Source: Clostridia bacterium
GTDB taxonomy: Bacteria; Bacillota; Clostridia; Christensenellales; Aristaeellaceae
DNA: 20,085 nucleotides
Assembly: GCA_900759005.1 (NCBI GenBank)
Contig: CAAEUQ010000125.1
Location: 1 to 20,085, forward strand
Reading direction: 5' to 3'
The position numbers were made by a program, and so were the translations under genes. Under the pieces are notes generated by a model. It searched no databases. It saw only the letters and a list, made by a program, of their open reading frames with translations, and was not told the DNA's origin. Positions 13,963 to 20,085 of the stretch are shown here, piece after piece (position 1 is the first letter of the stretch; every line of letters starts with the position of its first letter).

Positions 13963-14985
13963 ATGAACGAACGCGAGCTGCTTTATTACACGCTCCGCGG
14001 CGTACACGCGCTCGGACGCGCGCCGATGCGGGAGGTTGTCCGCGATTCGATCGGGCTTCAGGCGCAGTTCGCGCGGAATCCCGATTGCGCGCTTCGGCTG
14101 CGGGCAAGCGATTACGCGCCGGACTGGACGCGCGATTGCCTCAAAATCTGGGCGCAGCGCGGCACGATTCACGTAATCGCTGCGGACGAGCTTTCGCTGT
14201 TTCTTTCCGCGGCAGGCGTTCCCGAGGCGTTTACAGACGGCGCATGGGACATTTCCGCCGCCGATCAGAATCGCTGGGCGCCGTTTATTCGGGACGAAAT
14301 TCGTTCCGGAAACGATTCGCGCGACGGGCTGAAGGCGGCATGTCTGCGCGCCGGAATGAACGAATGGCTGCTCGGCCGCGTCTTTCACGGCTGGGGCGGG
14401 TTGATCAAGGAGATGGCGTGGCGCGGGCAGCTCGCGGTAAATGCCGGAATGGAAAAGCGATACCTGATTCCAAAGCCGATCGAGCGCATTCCGCGCGACG
14501 ACGCGCGGGAAACACTGATTCGCCGGTATTTTTCCGCGTTCGGGCCGGCGACGATCGCCGATTGCCGCTATTTCTTCGGCTGGAAGGCACGGGAAATGCA
14601 GCAGCCGCTGGAGCGCGCGCTGGAAACGCTCGCCTGCACGCGCATCGGGAATGCGGATTATTTTCATTTGCCGACGCTGCCGCCCGCGGGGGAGCTGCCC
14701 GAATGCGTGCTGCTTCCGGGCTTTGACGAAGCGATTCTCGCCTATCGCAACCGCAGCCGGCTGATGCGCCCCGAAAACATTCGAAACGTTATCAACCTCG
14801 CCGGCATCGTATTCCCGACGATCATCGTCCGCGGCAAAATCCGCGCGCGCTGGAAATCGGACGGCGATAGGATTCAGGTTACGCCGTTTGAACGCCTCTA
14901 CAAAAAGGACGAGCGCGCGATCACCCGTGCGTTCAAACGCGAATTCGGCGCAAAAATGGTCGCTTTTTGCAATAACGCGAATTGA
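13963..14985 (+). CDS. Winged-helix protein of the AlkZ/YcaQ (HTH_42) family, candidate DNA glycosylase
   Basis: The 340-residue protein matches the winged-helix family that includes the DNA glycosylases AlkZ and YcaQ (AlkX). The N-terminal part carries IGLQAQFARNPDCALRLRA, with Q33-A-Q35 in the position of the AlkZ catalytic QxQ, followed by IWAQRGTIHVIAADEL, the conserved RGTxH hairpin. The C-terminal part has VLLPGFDEAILAYRNRS (about 247-263) and GIVFPTIIVRGKIRARW, both typical of the family. Known members excise bulky alkylated bases or unhook interstrand crosslinks; some homologues guard against a toxin made by their own cluster. No toxin cluster is seen here, but uvrC lies directly upstream. 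ATG 13963 is chosen for AAGGAG eight bases before it; an in-frame ATG at 13930 lacks one. The activity is inferred. Confidence 0.85.
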   Translation: MNERELLYYTLRGVHALGRAPMREVVRDSIGLQAQFARNPDCALRLRASDYAPDWTRDCLKIWAQRGTIHVIAADELSLFLSAAGVPEAFTDGAWDISAADQNRWAPFIRDEIRSGNDSRDGLKAACLRAGMNEWLLGRVFHGWGGLIKEMAWRGQLAVNAGMEKRYLIPKPIERIPRDDARETLIRRYFSAFGPATIADCRYFFGWKAREMQQPLERALETLACTRIGNADYFHLPTLPPAGELPECVLLPGFDEAILAYRNRSRLMRPENIRNVINLAGIVFPTIIVRGKIRARWKSDGDRIQVTPFERLYKKDERAITRAFKREFGAKMVAFCNNAN

Positions 14986-14997
14986 ACACGACTTTGA

Positions 14998-15026
14998 TTG
15001 ACAAATCGAATAAAGCGTGGGAGAAT
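14998..15026 (+). promoter_or_regulatory. Promoter for the pepV-like gene
   Basis: A perfect -35 TTGACA (14998-15003) is separated by 17 bases from GAGAAT (15021-15026), which matches four of six -10 bases including AAT. It lies 34 bases before the ATG at 15061, directly after the preceding gene. Confidence 0.7.
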
Positions 15027-15060
15027 ATTCCATACTCAGATCATGGAGGAGGTTTCCTAA

Positions 15061-16467
15061 ATGAATTTTGATACACTTGACGCGCGCGTAAGCGCGATGA
15101 AGGATGAACTGATTGCCGATCTGAAGCGCTGGATTTCCGTTCCATCCGTGCTGAGCGAGCCGGCGGAAAACGCGCCGTTCGGCGTTGAAACCCGCCGCAT
15201 GCTCGATATGGCGCTTGCGGACGCGAAAAAATACGGCTTCCCCACCCGCGATTTCGACGGCTATGCCGGCGATATTTCTCTGGGTTCCGGCGAGCAGACC
15301 ATGGGAATGCTCTGCCATCTGGACGTCGTTCCCGTGGGCGACGATTGGAAGCACGACCCCTGGGGCGGCGAAATCGAGGACGGCAAGCTTTACGGCCGCG
15401 GCGCGATCGACGATAAGGGACCTGCGCTGTGCGCGCTGTACGCGATGCGCGCCGTGCGCGATTGCGGCATTCCCCTGAAGGACGGCGTGCGCCTGATTCT
15501 CGGCTGCGACGAGGAAACCGGAATGCAGGATATGCGCTATTACGCGTCCAAGGAAAAAATGCCCGATTACGGCTTTTCGCCGGACGCGGAGTTCCCGGTG
15601 ATCAACATCGAAAAGGGCGGGCTGAATCTGCTTCTGTCCAAATATGTTCCCGAAAACGACGAAAGCGCGATTCGGATTCTTTCGCTGTATGCGGGCGTGC
15701 GCCCGAACGTCGTTCCCGGAACGGCGAAGGCGCTTCTAAAGGTCAATGACGAAGGCGCGTTCCGCGAAAGCGTTGAAAAAATCGCGAAGACGCGCGATTT
15801 CAAGCTGATGATCGAAAAGAACGGCGACGAAATCGCGCTGATCGCCGAGGGCACGTCCGTTCACGCGTCGATGCCGCAGCTGGGCAAAAACGCGGCGGGA
15901 ATGCTTTTGATCGCGCTGAGCGACTTAAACGTCGGCGGCGCGATTGCGCCCGCGATTCATACGCTCGCTGAAAAAGTCGGCGTCGATTACACCGGCGAAG
16001 GGCTCGGCATTCGTCAGGAGGATGAGCTGTCCGGACCGCTGACCTGCAATCTCGGCATTCTCCGCTACGACGGGCATTACCTCTCTGCGCAGCTGGACAT
16101 CCGCTACCCGCTCTGCGCGGACGAAAAGGATATGCTGGGCAACGCGGCGATGGCTGTTTCCGAAAGCGGCATGGCGGTCACGCGTCTGGGCGGGCACACC
16201 CCGCTGCACGTTCCGGCGGAGCATAAGGTTGTTCGCGGACTGATCGAGGTTTATCACGACGTGACCGGACTTCCGGGCTACGCGTTTGCGATCGGCGGCG
16301 GCACGTATTCGCGCATGATGCCGAATACCGTCGCGTTCGGGCTGAATTTCCCGGGCGACGTCGACACCTGCCATATGCCGGACGAATACATCGATATCGA
16401 AAAGATGATGCTGAGCGTGAAGATTTTCGCGCACGCCATCGCGACCCTTGCCGGCGGCGAAGCCTGA
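15061..16467 (+). CDS. PepV-type M20 family dipeptidase
   Basis: The 468-residue cytoplasmic zinc dipeptidase is close in length to lactic PepV and has the same residue layout. H86 and D88 lie in CHLDVVP, the bridging aspartate (D117/D118) in GRGAIDDKGP, the catalytic and ligand glutamates E151/E152 in CDEETG, D175 in SPDAEFP and H438 in CHMPDEY. PepV enzymes release amino acids from dipeptides and some tripeptides taken up by the cell. Members of this family are sometimes labelled succinyl-diaminopimelate desuccinylase or Xaa-His dipeptidase, but the long inserted lid domain between about 185 and 380 favours PepV. GGAGGAGG before the ATG is a very strong ribosome binding site, and a promoter lies just upstream. 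cmk follows after 39 bases. Confidence 0.92.
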   Translation: MNFDTLDARVSAMKDELIADLKRWISVPSVLSEPAENAPFGVETRRMLDMALADAKKYGFPTRDFDGYAGDISLGSGEQTMGMLCHLDVVPVGDDWKHDPWGGEIEDGKLYGRGAIDDKGPALCALYAMRAVRDCGIPLKDGVRLILGCDEETGMQDMRYYASKEKMPDYGFSPDAEFPVINIEKGGLNLLLSKYVPENDESAIRILSLYAGVRPNVVPGTAKALLKVNDEGAFRESVEKIAKTRDFKLMIEKNGDEIALIAEGTSVHASMPQLGKNAAGMLLIALSDLNVGGAIAPAIHTLAEKVGVDYTGEGLGIRQEDELSGPLTCNLGILRYDGHYLSAQLDIRYPLCADEKDMLGNAAMAVSESGMAVTRLGGHTPLHVPAEHKVVRGLIEVYHDVTGLPGYAFAIGGGTYSRMMPNTVAFGLNFPGDVDTCHMPDEYIDIEKMMLSVKIFAHAIATLAGGEA

Positions 16468-16506
16468 TTTTCCGGCGTTCTTCCCAATCGTAAAGGAGTG
16501 TTTCAT

Positions 16507-17175
16507 TTGCAGCCGATATTCTCAATCGCGATCGACGGTCCCGCCGGCGCGGGCAAATCGACCATCGCCAAAGCGCTCGCGGAGCGTCTGGGCGCAATCT
16601 ATCTGGACACCGGTGCGATGTATCGCACGGTCGCCCTGTATATGCACGACGCGGACATCAACGGCGCTGAATCCATCGCGCGCGCGGTCAACGACCCGAA
16701 GATCGAGGTTCAGTTCGTCAACGGCAAACAGCATATGCTGCTCAACGGCGTGGACGTAAACGATCGCCTGCGCACGCCGGAAGCGTCGATGATGGCTTCC
16801 CGCGTATCCGCCGTGCCCGCCGTGCGCGAGCGGCTGGTGGCGCTGCAGCGCGAAATTGCCGCCGGTCACGCCGTGGTCATGGACGGGCGCGACATCGGCA
16901 CGAAGGTGCTTCCGAACGCAACTTTGAAGGTATATCTCACCGCGTCGTGCGAAGTGCGCGCCGAGCGCCGGTTTGCGGAATTAAAGGAAAGCAATCCAAA
17001 TCTTACGCTTGAGCAGGTGCTCGCGGACATCGTCGAGCGCGATTACAACGACGCGCACCGCGAAGCCTCCCCGATGTATCAGGCGAGCGACGCGATTCGC
17101 ATCGACACTTCGAATATGAATCGGGATCAGGTCGTCGCGGCGATCATCGATCTGCTTTTGAAAGCGCTCAAATAA
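16507..17175 (+). CDS. cmk: Cytidylate kinase
   Basis: The 222-residue enzyme phosphorylates CMP and dCMP with ATP, feeding CTP and dCTP synthesis. The P-loop IAIDGPAGAGKST lies at residues 7-19. It continues with YLDTGAMYR, the CMP-binding insert region, and GHAVVMDGRDIGTKVLPNA, all diagnostic of Cmk. REASPM near residue 190 closes the family pattern. The start is a TTG at 16507, placed eight bases after GGAG (16495-16498); the in-frame GTG at 16498 overlaps that site and can be excluded. It heads the cmk - plsC - ispH/S1 order seen in many Clostridia. plsC starts 24 bases downstream. Confidence 0.96.
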   Translation: MQPIFSIAIDGPAGAGKSTIAKALAERLGAIYLDTGAMYRTVALYMHDADINGAESIARAVNDPKIEVQFVNGKQHMLLNGVDVNDRLRTPEASMMASRVSAVPAVRERLVALQREIAAGHAVVMDGRDIGTKVLPNATLKVYLTASCEVRAERRFAELKESNPNLTLEQVLADIVERDYNDAHREASPMYQASDAIRIDTSNMNRDQVVAAIIDLLLKALK

Positions 17176-17199
17176 GGCAATCGGAGGCGCATACGCAAG

Positions 17200-17790
17200 A
17201 TGAACACGCGATTTTATAATTTGGGCAGGCATTTCCTGCGCCCGTTTTACAATCTGTTCTGGCCGAGCAAGGTGACCGGCGAGGAAAACATTCCCGATGA
17301 GGGCGGTTTTATCCTTTGCTCGAACCACGTTCATATGCGCGACCCGCTCTTCCTCGCCGTGCGCCTGCCGAAGCGGCATTTCACGTTTCTGGCGAAGGCG
17401 GAGCTGTTCAAGAATCCGATTCTCGGCTTCCTGATTGGCGATAAGGGGCTCGGCGCGATTCCGATCAACCGCGGTCACAGCGATCTGGGCGCGATTCGCG
17501 AAGCGCTGAAGACGATCGCAAACGGCCACGGGCTCGGCATTTTCCCGCAGGGCACGCGCAGCCGCGACAACACGCCCACCCCGATGCTCACGGGCACGGC
17601 GCTGATCGCCATTCGCGCGAACGTCCCGGTGCTGCCGGTATACATCGACGCGCCGTACCGGAGATTCCACCACGTCGATATCCGCGTAGGTAAACCGATC
17701 GACCTAAGCGATCTGGGCCGCCGCTGCGACAGCGCAACGATGGAGGAAGTCACTCACCGAATTGAAAAGGCGGTATGGGAATTGAAGTGA
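17200..17790 (+). CDS. plsC: 1-acyl-sn-glycerol-3-phosphate acyltransferase (PlsC family)
   Basis: The 196-residue membrane-associated acyltransferase adds the second acyl chain to lysophosphatidic acid to give phosphatidic acid, the precursor of membrane phospholipids. Motif I is NHVHMRDP with the catalytic pair H43 and D48. Motif II is GAIPINRG, motif III is FPQGTRS (115-121; Gln in place of the more usual Glu, which is common in the family), and motif IV is VPVLPVYI. There is no long N-terminal membrane anchor, as in other short clostridial versions. GGAGG lies 12 bases before the ATG, a slightly long spacing, but no better start is seen. A perfect 12-bp hairpin begins two bases past the stop. 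Confidence 0.93.
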   Translation: MNTRFYNLGRHFLRPFYNLFWPSKVTGEENIPDEGGFILCSNHVHMRDPLFLAVRLPKRHFTFLAKAELFKNPILGFLIGDKGLGAIPINRGHSDLGAIREALKTIANGHGLGIFPQGTRSRDNTPTPMLTGTALIAIRANVPVLPVYIDAPYRRFHHVDIRVGKPIDLSDLGRRCDSATMEEVTHRIEKAVWELK

Positions 17791-17919
17791 TGTGGAGGGG
17801 AAACTGCTTTCCCCTCCACTACCTCTCCTTTGACAGTCTCCGCCTGGATTTCTTCGAAATCCCCCGGCGCGAAGCCTGCAAGGTATCCCTTGGGCTTGGT
17901 ACTGCCAGCCCTGCCAAAC
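17791..17919 (+). repeat. Cluster of stacked inverted repeats after plsC (possible structured RNA or intergenic repeat)
   Basis: Four hairpins follow each other. First, GTGGAGGGGAAA/TTTCCCCTCCAC (17792-17803 and 17808-17819) gives 12 perfect pairs with a 4-base loop. Second, GGATTTC/GAAATCC (17846-17862) is extended outward by CGCC/GGCG (17841 and 17869). Third, CAAGG/CCTTG (17879-17892). Fourth, GGGC..TGG/CCA..GCCC (17892-17911). None is followed by a T-tract, so a classical intrinsic terminator is not supported. No protein is encoded. It may be a transcribed structured element or a dispersed intergenic repeat. Confidence 0.55.
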
Positions 17920-17982
17920 GTAAAGTTAATTGTTGATTAAATCCAAAAAAGTTTGCAGGATTCAGCAGAATTCGACGCGAAA

Positions 17983-17988
17983 TATAAT
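17983..17988 (+). promoter_or_regulatory. Candidate -10 element upstream of ispH
   Basis: A perfect TATAAT within an AT-rich stretch lies 68 bases before the chosen GTG start. The -35 region at proper spacing (ATTCAG or TTCAGC) is weak, so the assignment is tentative. Confidence 0.45.
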
Positions 17989-18056
17989 GAGCAATCGAAA
18001 TTCCGATAACTAGGTGCAAAACCTGGTTGCCAAAGAGAGGGTGCATCACGATCACT

Positions 18057-19985
18057 GTGAGATTGGCGTCGCACGCGGGCTTTTGCTTCGGCGTTCGCCG
18101 CGCGGTTGAGGCGGCTGAAAAGGCTGCGCCCGCGATCACACTGGGGCCCGTGATTCACAATCCGGAGGTCGTCGCGCGGCTGGAAGCGCTGGGCGTGCAT
18201 TCCGTAAATGGCATTGACGAAGTGCCTGCGGGATCGCGTGCAGTCGTTCGGTCGCACGGAATCGATCGCGACACGCTGGAAGCGCTGAACGCGCGCTGCG
18301 CGGAAGTGATCGACGCGACGTGTCCGTTCGTCGCCCGCATTCATGAAATGGCGCGGAAGGCGAGCGAAGCGGGGATTCCGCTGATCGTAATCGGCGAATC
18401 GCAGCATCCGGAGGTCTGCGGCATTCTCGGCTGGACGCGCGGCGCGCGCTATGCGGTGCGCACGGAAGAGGACGTTCGGGCGCTTCCCAAAATGGAACGC
18501 GCGCTGATCGTATCGCAGACGACGATGGTCGAATCGGAATTTCATGCGCTGTGCGCTCTGCTTCAGGCAAAAGTGCGTCATCCGGACGCGCGCATGACGA
18601 TCTGTCCCGCGACGCGGGATCGGCAGTCGGAATGCGTTCAGCTCGCGCGCGAGGTCGATCGAATGATCGTCATCGGCGGGCGCGAGAGTTCAAACAGCCG
18701 GAAGCTGTATGCGCTGGCGGCGCAAATCTGTCCGCAGACAAGTTTCATTGAAACGGCGGACGAGCTCGAAGGGCTGGAGATCGGCCCGACCGATACAATC
18801 GGGATTACAGCCGGTGCATCCACACCGGATTGTATAATTAAGGAGGTTGTTGCAAGAATGAACGACATCGAGAAGAAAGCCCCCATCGAAGAAACCCAGG
18901 ATCAGTCCGTAATGTCCATGGAAGACGTTGACAAGACGCTCGTCCAGCTCCGCCCGGGCCAGATCGTGACCGGACAGGTGGTTCAGATCACCGATGACGA
19001 AGTGTGCGTAAACGTCGGCTACAAGGCGGATGGTCTGGTCAAAAAGTCCGACCTTTCCTCTACCGATGTCAAGATCGGCGACGAAATCGAAGTCGAAGTC
19101 GTCAAGGTTAACGACGGCGAAGGCAACGTCCTTCTTTCCCAGAAGAACATCATCAACCGCAAGGCTTGGGAAGACATCTGCGCGAAGGAAGAAGCGGGCG
19201 AATTCGTCGAAGGCGTTGGCAAGGAAGCCGTTAAGGGCGGTCTGCTGGCGGACGTTATGGGCATCCGCACCTTCATCCCCGCGTCCCAGCTGTCTCTGCA
19301 CTATGTCGAGAAGATCGACGAGTTCGTGGGTCAGCCGATGACGCTGAAGATCATCGAGATCGACAAGGCGAAGAAGCGCATCGTCGCGTCCCGCAAGGCG
19401 GTTCTGATTGCTGAAGAAGCTGAAAAGAAGAAGAAGATTTGGGACACCCTCGAGGTTGGTTCCGTCGTGAAGGGCACTGTTCGCCGTCTGGCGGACTTCG
19501 GCGCGTTCGTTGATATCGGCGGCGTCGACGGTCTGGTTCACGTGACCGATCTGTCCTGGGGCCGCGTAAAGCATCCGTCCGACGTGGTGAGCGTTGGTCA
19601 GCAGATCGATGTGAAGATCCTGAACGTGGATCCGGAGCGCGAGCGTATTTCCCTGAGCTACAAGCAGACCCAGCCGCGTCCGTGGACCGTTGCGGCTGAA
19701 AAGTATCCCGTCGGTTCCATCGTTGAGGGCAAGGTTGTTCGCATCACGACGTTCGGCGCGTTTGTCGAGCTCGAGCCCGGTCTGGACGGTCTGGTTCACA
19801 TCTCCCAGTGCGCTCTGACCCGCATTGCGAAGGTTGAAGACGCTGTGAACGTTGGCGACATCGTTCGCGTGAAGGTTCTGGATGTGAACACGGAAGCGAA
19901 GCGCATTTCCCTTTCCATCCGCGAAGCCTGCGAAGACGAAGCGATGGACAGCGTAACCGAAGACGAATTCCCCATCGGCGGTTGA
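18057..19985 (+). CDS. ispH: Fusion of IspH (HMBPP reductase) with a four-domain S1 RNA-binding protein
   Basis: One uninterrupted frame encodes about 642 residues. The N-terminal 265 or so are IspH, the last enzyme of the MEP isoprenoid pathway, which reduces HMBPP to IPP and DMAPP. The three iron-sulfur cysteines are present: C10 (AGFCFGV), C89 (DATCPFV) and C183 (TICPATRDRQ). GITAGASTP ends the domain. After a linker, four S1 domains follow at roughly 295-365, 382-450, 465-540 and 550-625; the last two have the classic DFGAFVDIGGVDGLVHVTD pattern. This ispH-rpsA fusion is known from Clostridia. The start is uncertain: GTG 18057 begins right at the conserved RLASHAGFCFGV, but its nearest purine-rich site is 15 bases away; TTG 18027 would add ten residues. 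An internal start for the S1 part is described separately. Confidence 0.93.
   Translation: MRLASHAGFCFGVRRAVEAAEKAAPAITLGPVIHNPEVVARLEALGVHSVNGIDEVPAGSRAVVRSHGIDRDTLEALNARCAEVIDATCPFVARIHEMARKASEAGIPLIVIGESQHPEVCGILGWTRGARYAVRTEEDVRALPKMERALIVSQTTMVESEFHALCALLQAKVRHPDARMTICPATRDRQSECVQLAREVDRMIVIGGRESSNSRKLYALAAQICPQTSFIETADELEGLEIGPTDTIGITAGASTPDCIIKEVVARMNDIEKKAPIEETQDQSVMSMEDVDKTLVQLRPGQIVTGQVVQITDDEVCVNVGYKADGLVKKSDLSSTDVKIGDEIEVEVVKVNDGEGNVLLSQKNIINRKAWEDICAKEEAGEFVEGVGKEAVKGGLLADVMGIRTFIPASQLSLHYVEKIDEFVGQPMTLKIIEIDKAKKRIVASRKAVLIAEEAEKKKKIWDTLEVGSVVKGTVRRLADFGAFVDIGGVDGLVHVTDLSWGRVKHPSDVVSVGQQIDVKILNVDPERERISLSYKQTQPRPWTVAAEKYPVGSIVEGKVVRITTFGAFVELEPGLDGLVHISQCALTRIAKVEDAVNVGDIVRVKVLDVNTEAKRISLSIREACEDEAMDSVTEDEFPIGG
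18793..18835 (+). other. Stem-loop within ispH just before the internal ribosome binding site
   Basis: CCGGTG (18811-18816) pairs with CACCGG (18823-18828), and outside it ATACAAT (18793-18799) pairs with ATTGTAT (18829-18835), leaving an 11-base bulge on the left. The structure ends five bases before AGGAGG. It overlaps codons for the conserved GITAGASTP motif, so it could be partly fortuitous. Confidence 0.4.
18841..18860 (+). promoter_or_regulatory. Internal ribosome binding site and ATG for a free S1-domain protein
   Basis: AAGGAGG ends at 18846 and an in-frame ATG follows at 18858, precisely at the IspH/S1 junction. Translation from here would give a 375-residue four-domain S1 protein. 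This site is better than the one for the full-length start. Codon usage also changes at this point. Confidence 0.6.
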
Positions 19986-20006
19986 ACCGCTACACTTGCT
20001 GCCGCG

Positions 20007-20021
20007 GCGGGCGGTGCCCGC
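20007..20021 (+). other. Short GC hairpin after the S1 domains
   Basis: GCGGGC (20007-20012) and GCCCGC (20016-20021) pair over a 3-base loop, 21 bases past the stop. It is flanked by an 11-base direct repeat TTGCTGCCGCG (19996-20006 and 20028-20038). There is no T-tract. Confidence 0.35.
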
Positions 20022-20050
20022 TGACGATTGCTGCCGCGTTTGTTCGCGAC

Positions 20051-20079
20051 GATTTTGAATCGGGAAGCGATTCAAAATC
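20051..20079 (+). terminator. Perfect 12-bp hairpin near the right edge (possible terminator)
   Basis: GATTTTGAATCG (20051-20062) and CGATTCAAAATC (20068-20079) form a perfect stem with a GGAAG loop, 65 bases after the ispH-S1 stop. The window ends six bases later, so a following T-tract can be neither seen nor excluded. Confidence 0.4.
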
Positions 20080-20085
20080 TGCTTA

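Noticed and set aside
13945..15354. A 469-codon minus-strand frame opposite the AlkZ-like and pepV-like genes
   Set aside because: It spans two real genes and the promoter between them and is a composition artefact.
17792..17819. The 12-bp hairpin after plsC as an ordinary intrinsic terminator
   Set aside because: Neither strand has a T-tract after the stem; it is reported instead as part of a structured cluster.
18833..18838. TATAAT just before the internal S1 start as a promoter
   Set aside because: No -35 box at 16-18 bases (TTACAG is 22 bases away), and it would place the start of transcription on or after the ribosome binding site. The sequence is also constrained by conserved IspH codons.
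18690..20075. A 461-codon minus-strand frame opposite the S1 domains
   Set aside because: It is antisense to four well-conserved S1 domains with highly expressed codon use and has no recognisable motif.

Overview
This window looks like a chromosomal segment of a GC-rich member of the Clostridia (Bacillota). The evidence is strong AGGAGG-type ribosome binding sites, sigma-A-like promoters, a PepV-type dipeptidase, SpoIID-family and FtsW/PBP2-type wall proteins, and the order cmk - plsC - ispH fused to an S1-domain (rpsA-like) gene, which is a clostridial hallmark. I see no phage, IS, CRISPR, rRNA or tRNA. Lineage below class is not resolvable from the sequence alone.

Left part (about 1-5990), all on the minus strand, read from right to left. 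A TauE/SafE-type membrane exporter is followed by a secreted SpoIID-domain protein with an SH3 tail. Only 14 bases later comes a secreted multidomain protein with two PPC-like and two BIG2-like domains, a caspase-like (C14) domain with an intact His/Cys dyad, and an EF-hand/dockerin-like calcium loop. Next are proC (proline synthesis) and, behind its own strong promoter, the start of a Gfo/Idh/MocA oxidoreductase that runs off the left edge.

Centre (6000-6190) is a divergent promoter region. To its right everything is on the plus strand. A membrane-anchored FHA-like protein with a repetitive charged tail comes first, then ftsW/rodA-type SEDS glycosyltransferase and a class B penicillin-binding protein overlapping by 4 bases: a peptidoglycan synthase pair. 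A two-gene ABC exporter (ATPase and permease, overlapping by 8 bases) and uvrC follow with very short gaps, so 7738-13833 is probably one transcript or nearly so.

Right part (13960-20085): an AlkZ-like winged-helix DNA glycosylase candidate next to uvrC (a possible DNA-repair neighbourhood), a PepV-type M20 dipeptidase with its own promoter, then cmk, plsC and the ispH-S1 fusion. The fusion contains an internal Shine-Dalgarno/ATG and an abrupt change in codon usage at the domain junction, suggesting that a free S1 protein is also made. A 130-base run of stacked inverted repeats lies between plsC and ispH.

The observations most worth following are the SpoIID/caspase-like secreted pair, the FHA domain that lacks the residues normally used to bind phosphothreonine and carries a 5 x 19-residue tandem repeat, and the dual-start architecture of the ispH-S1 gene.
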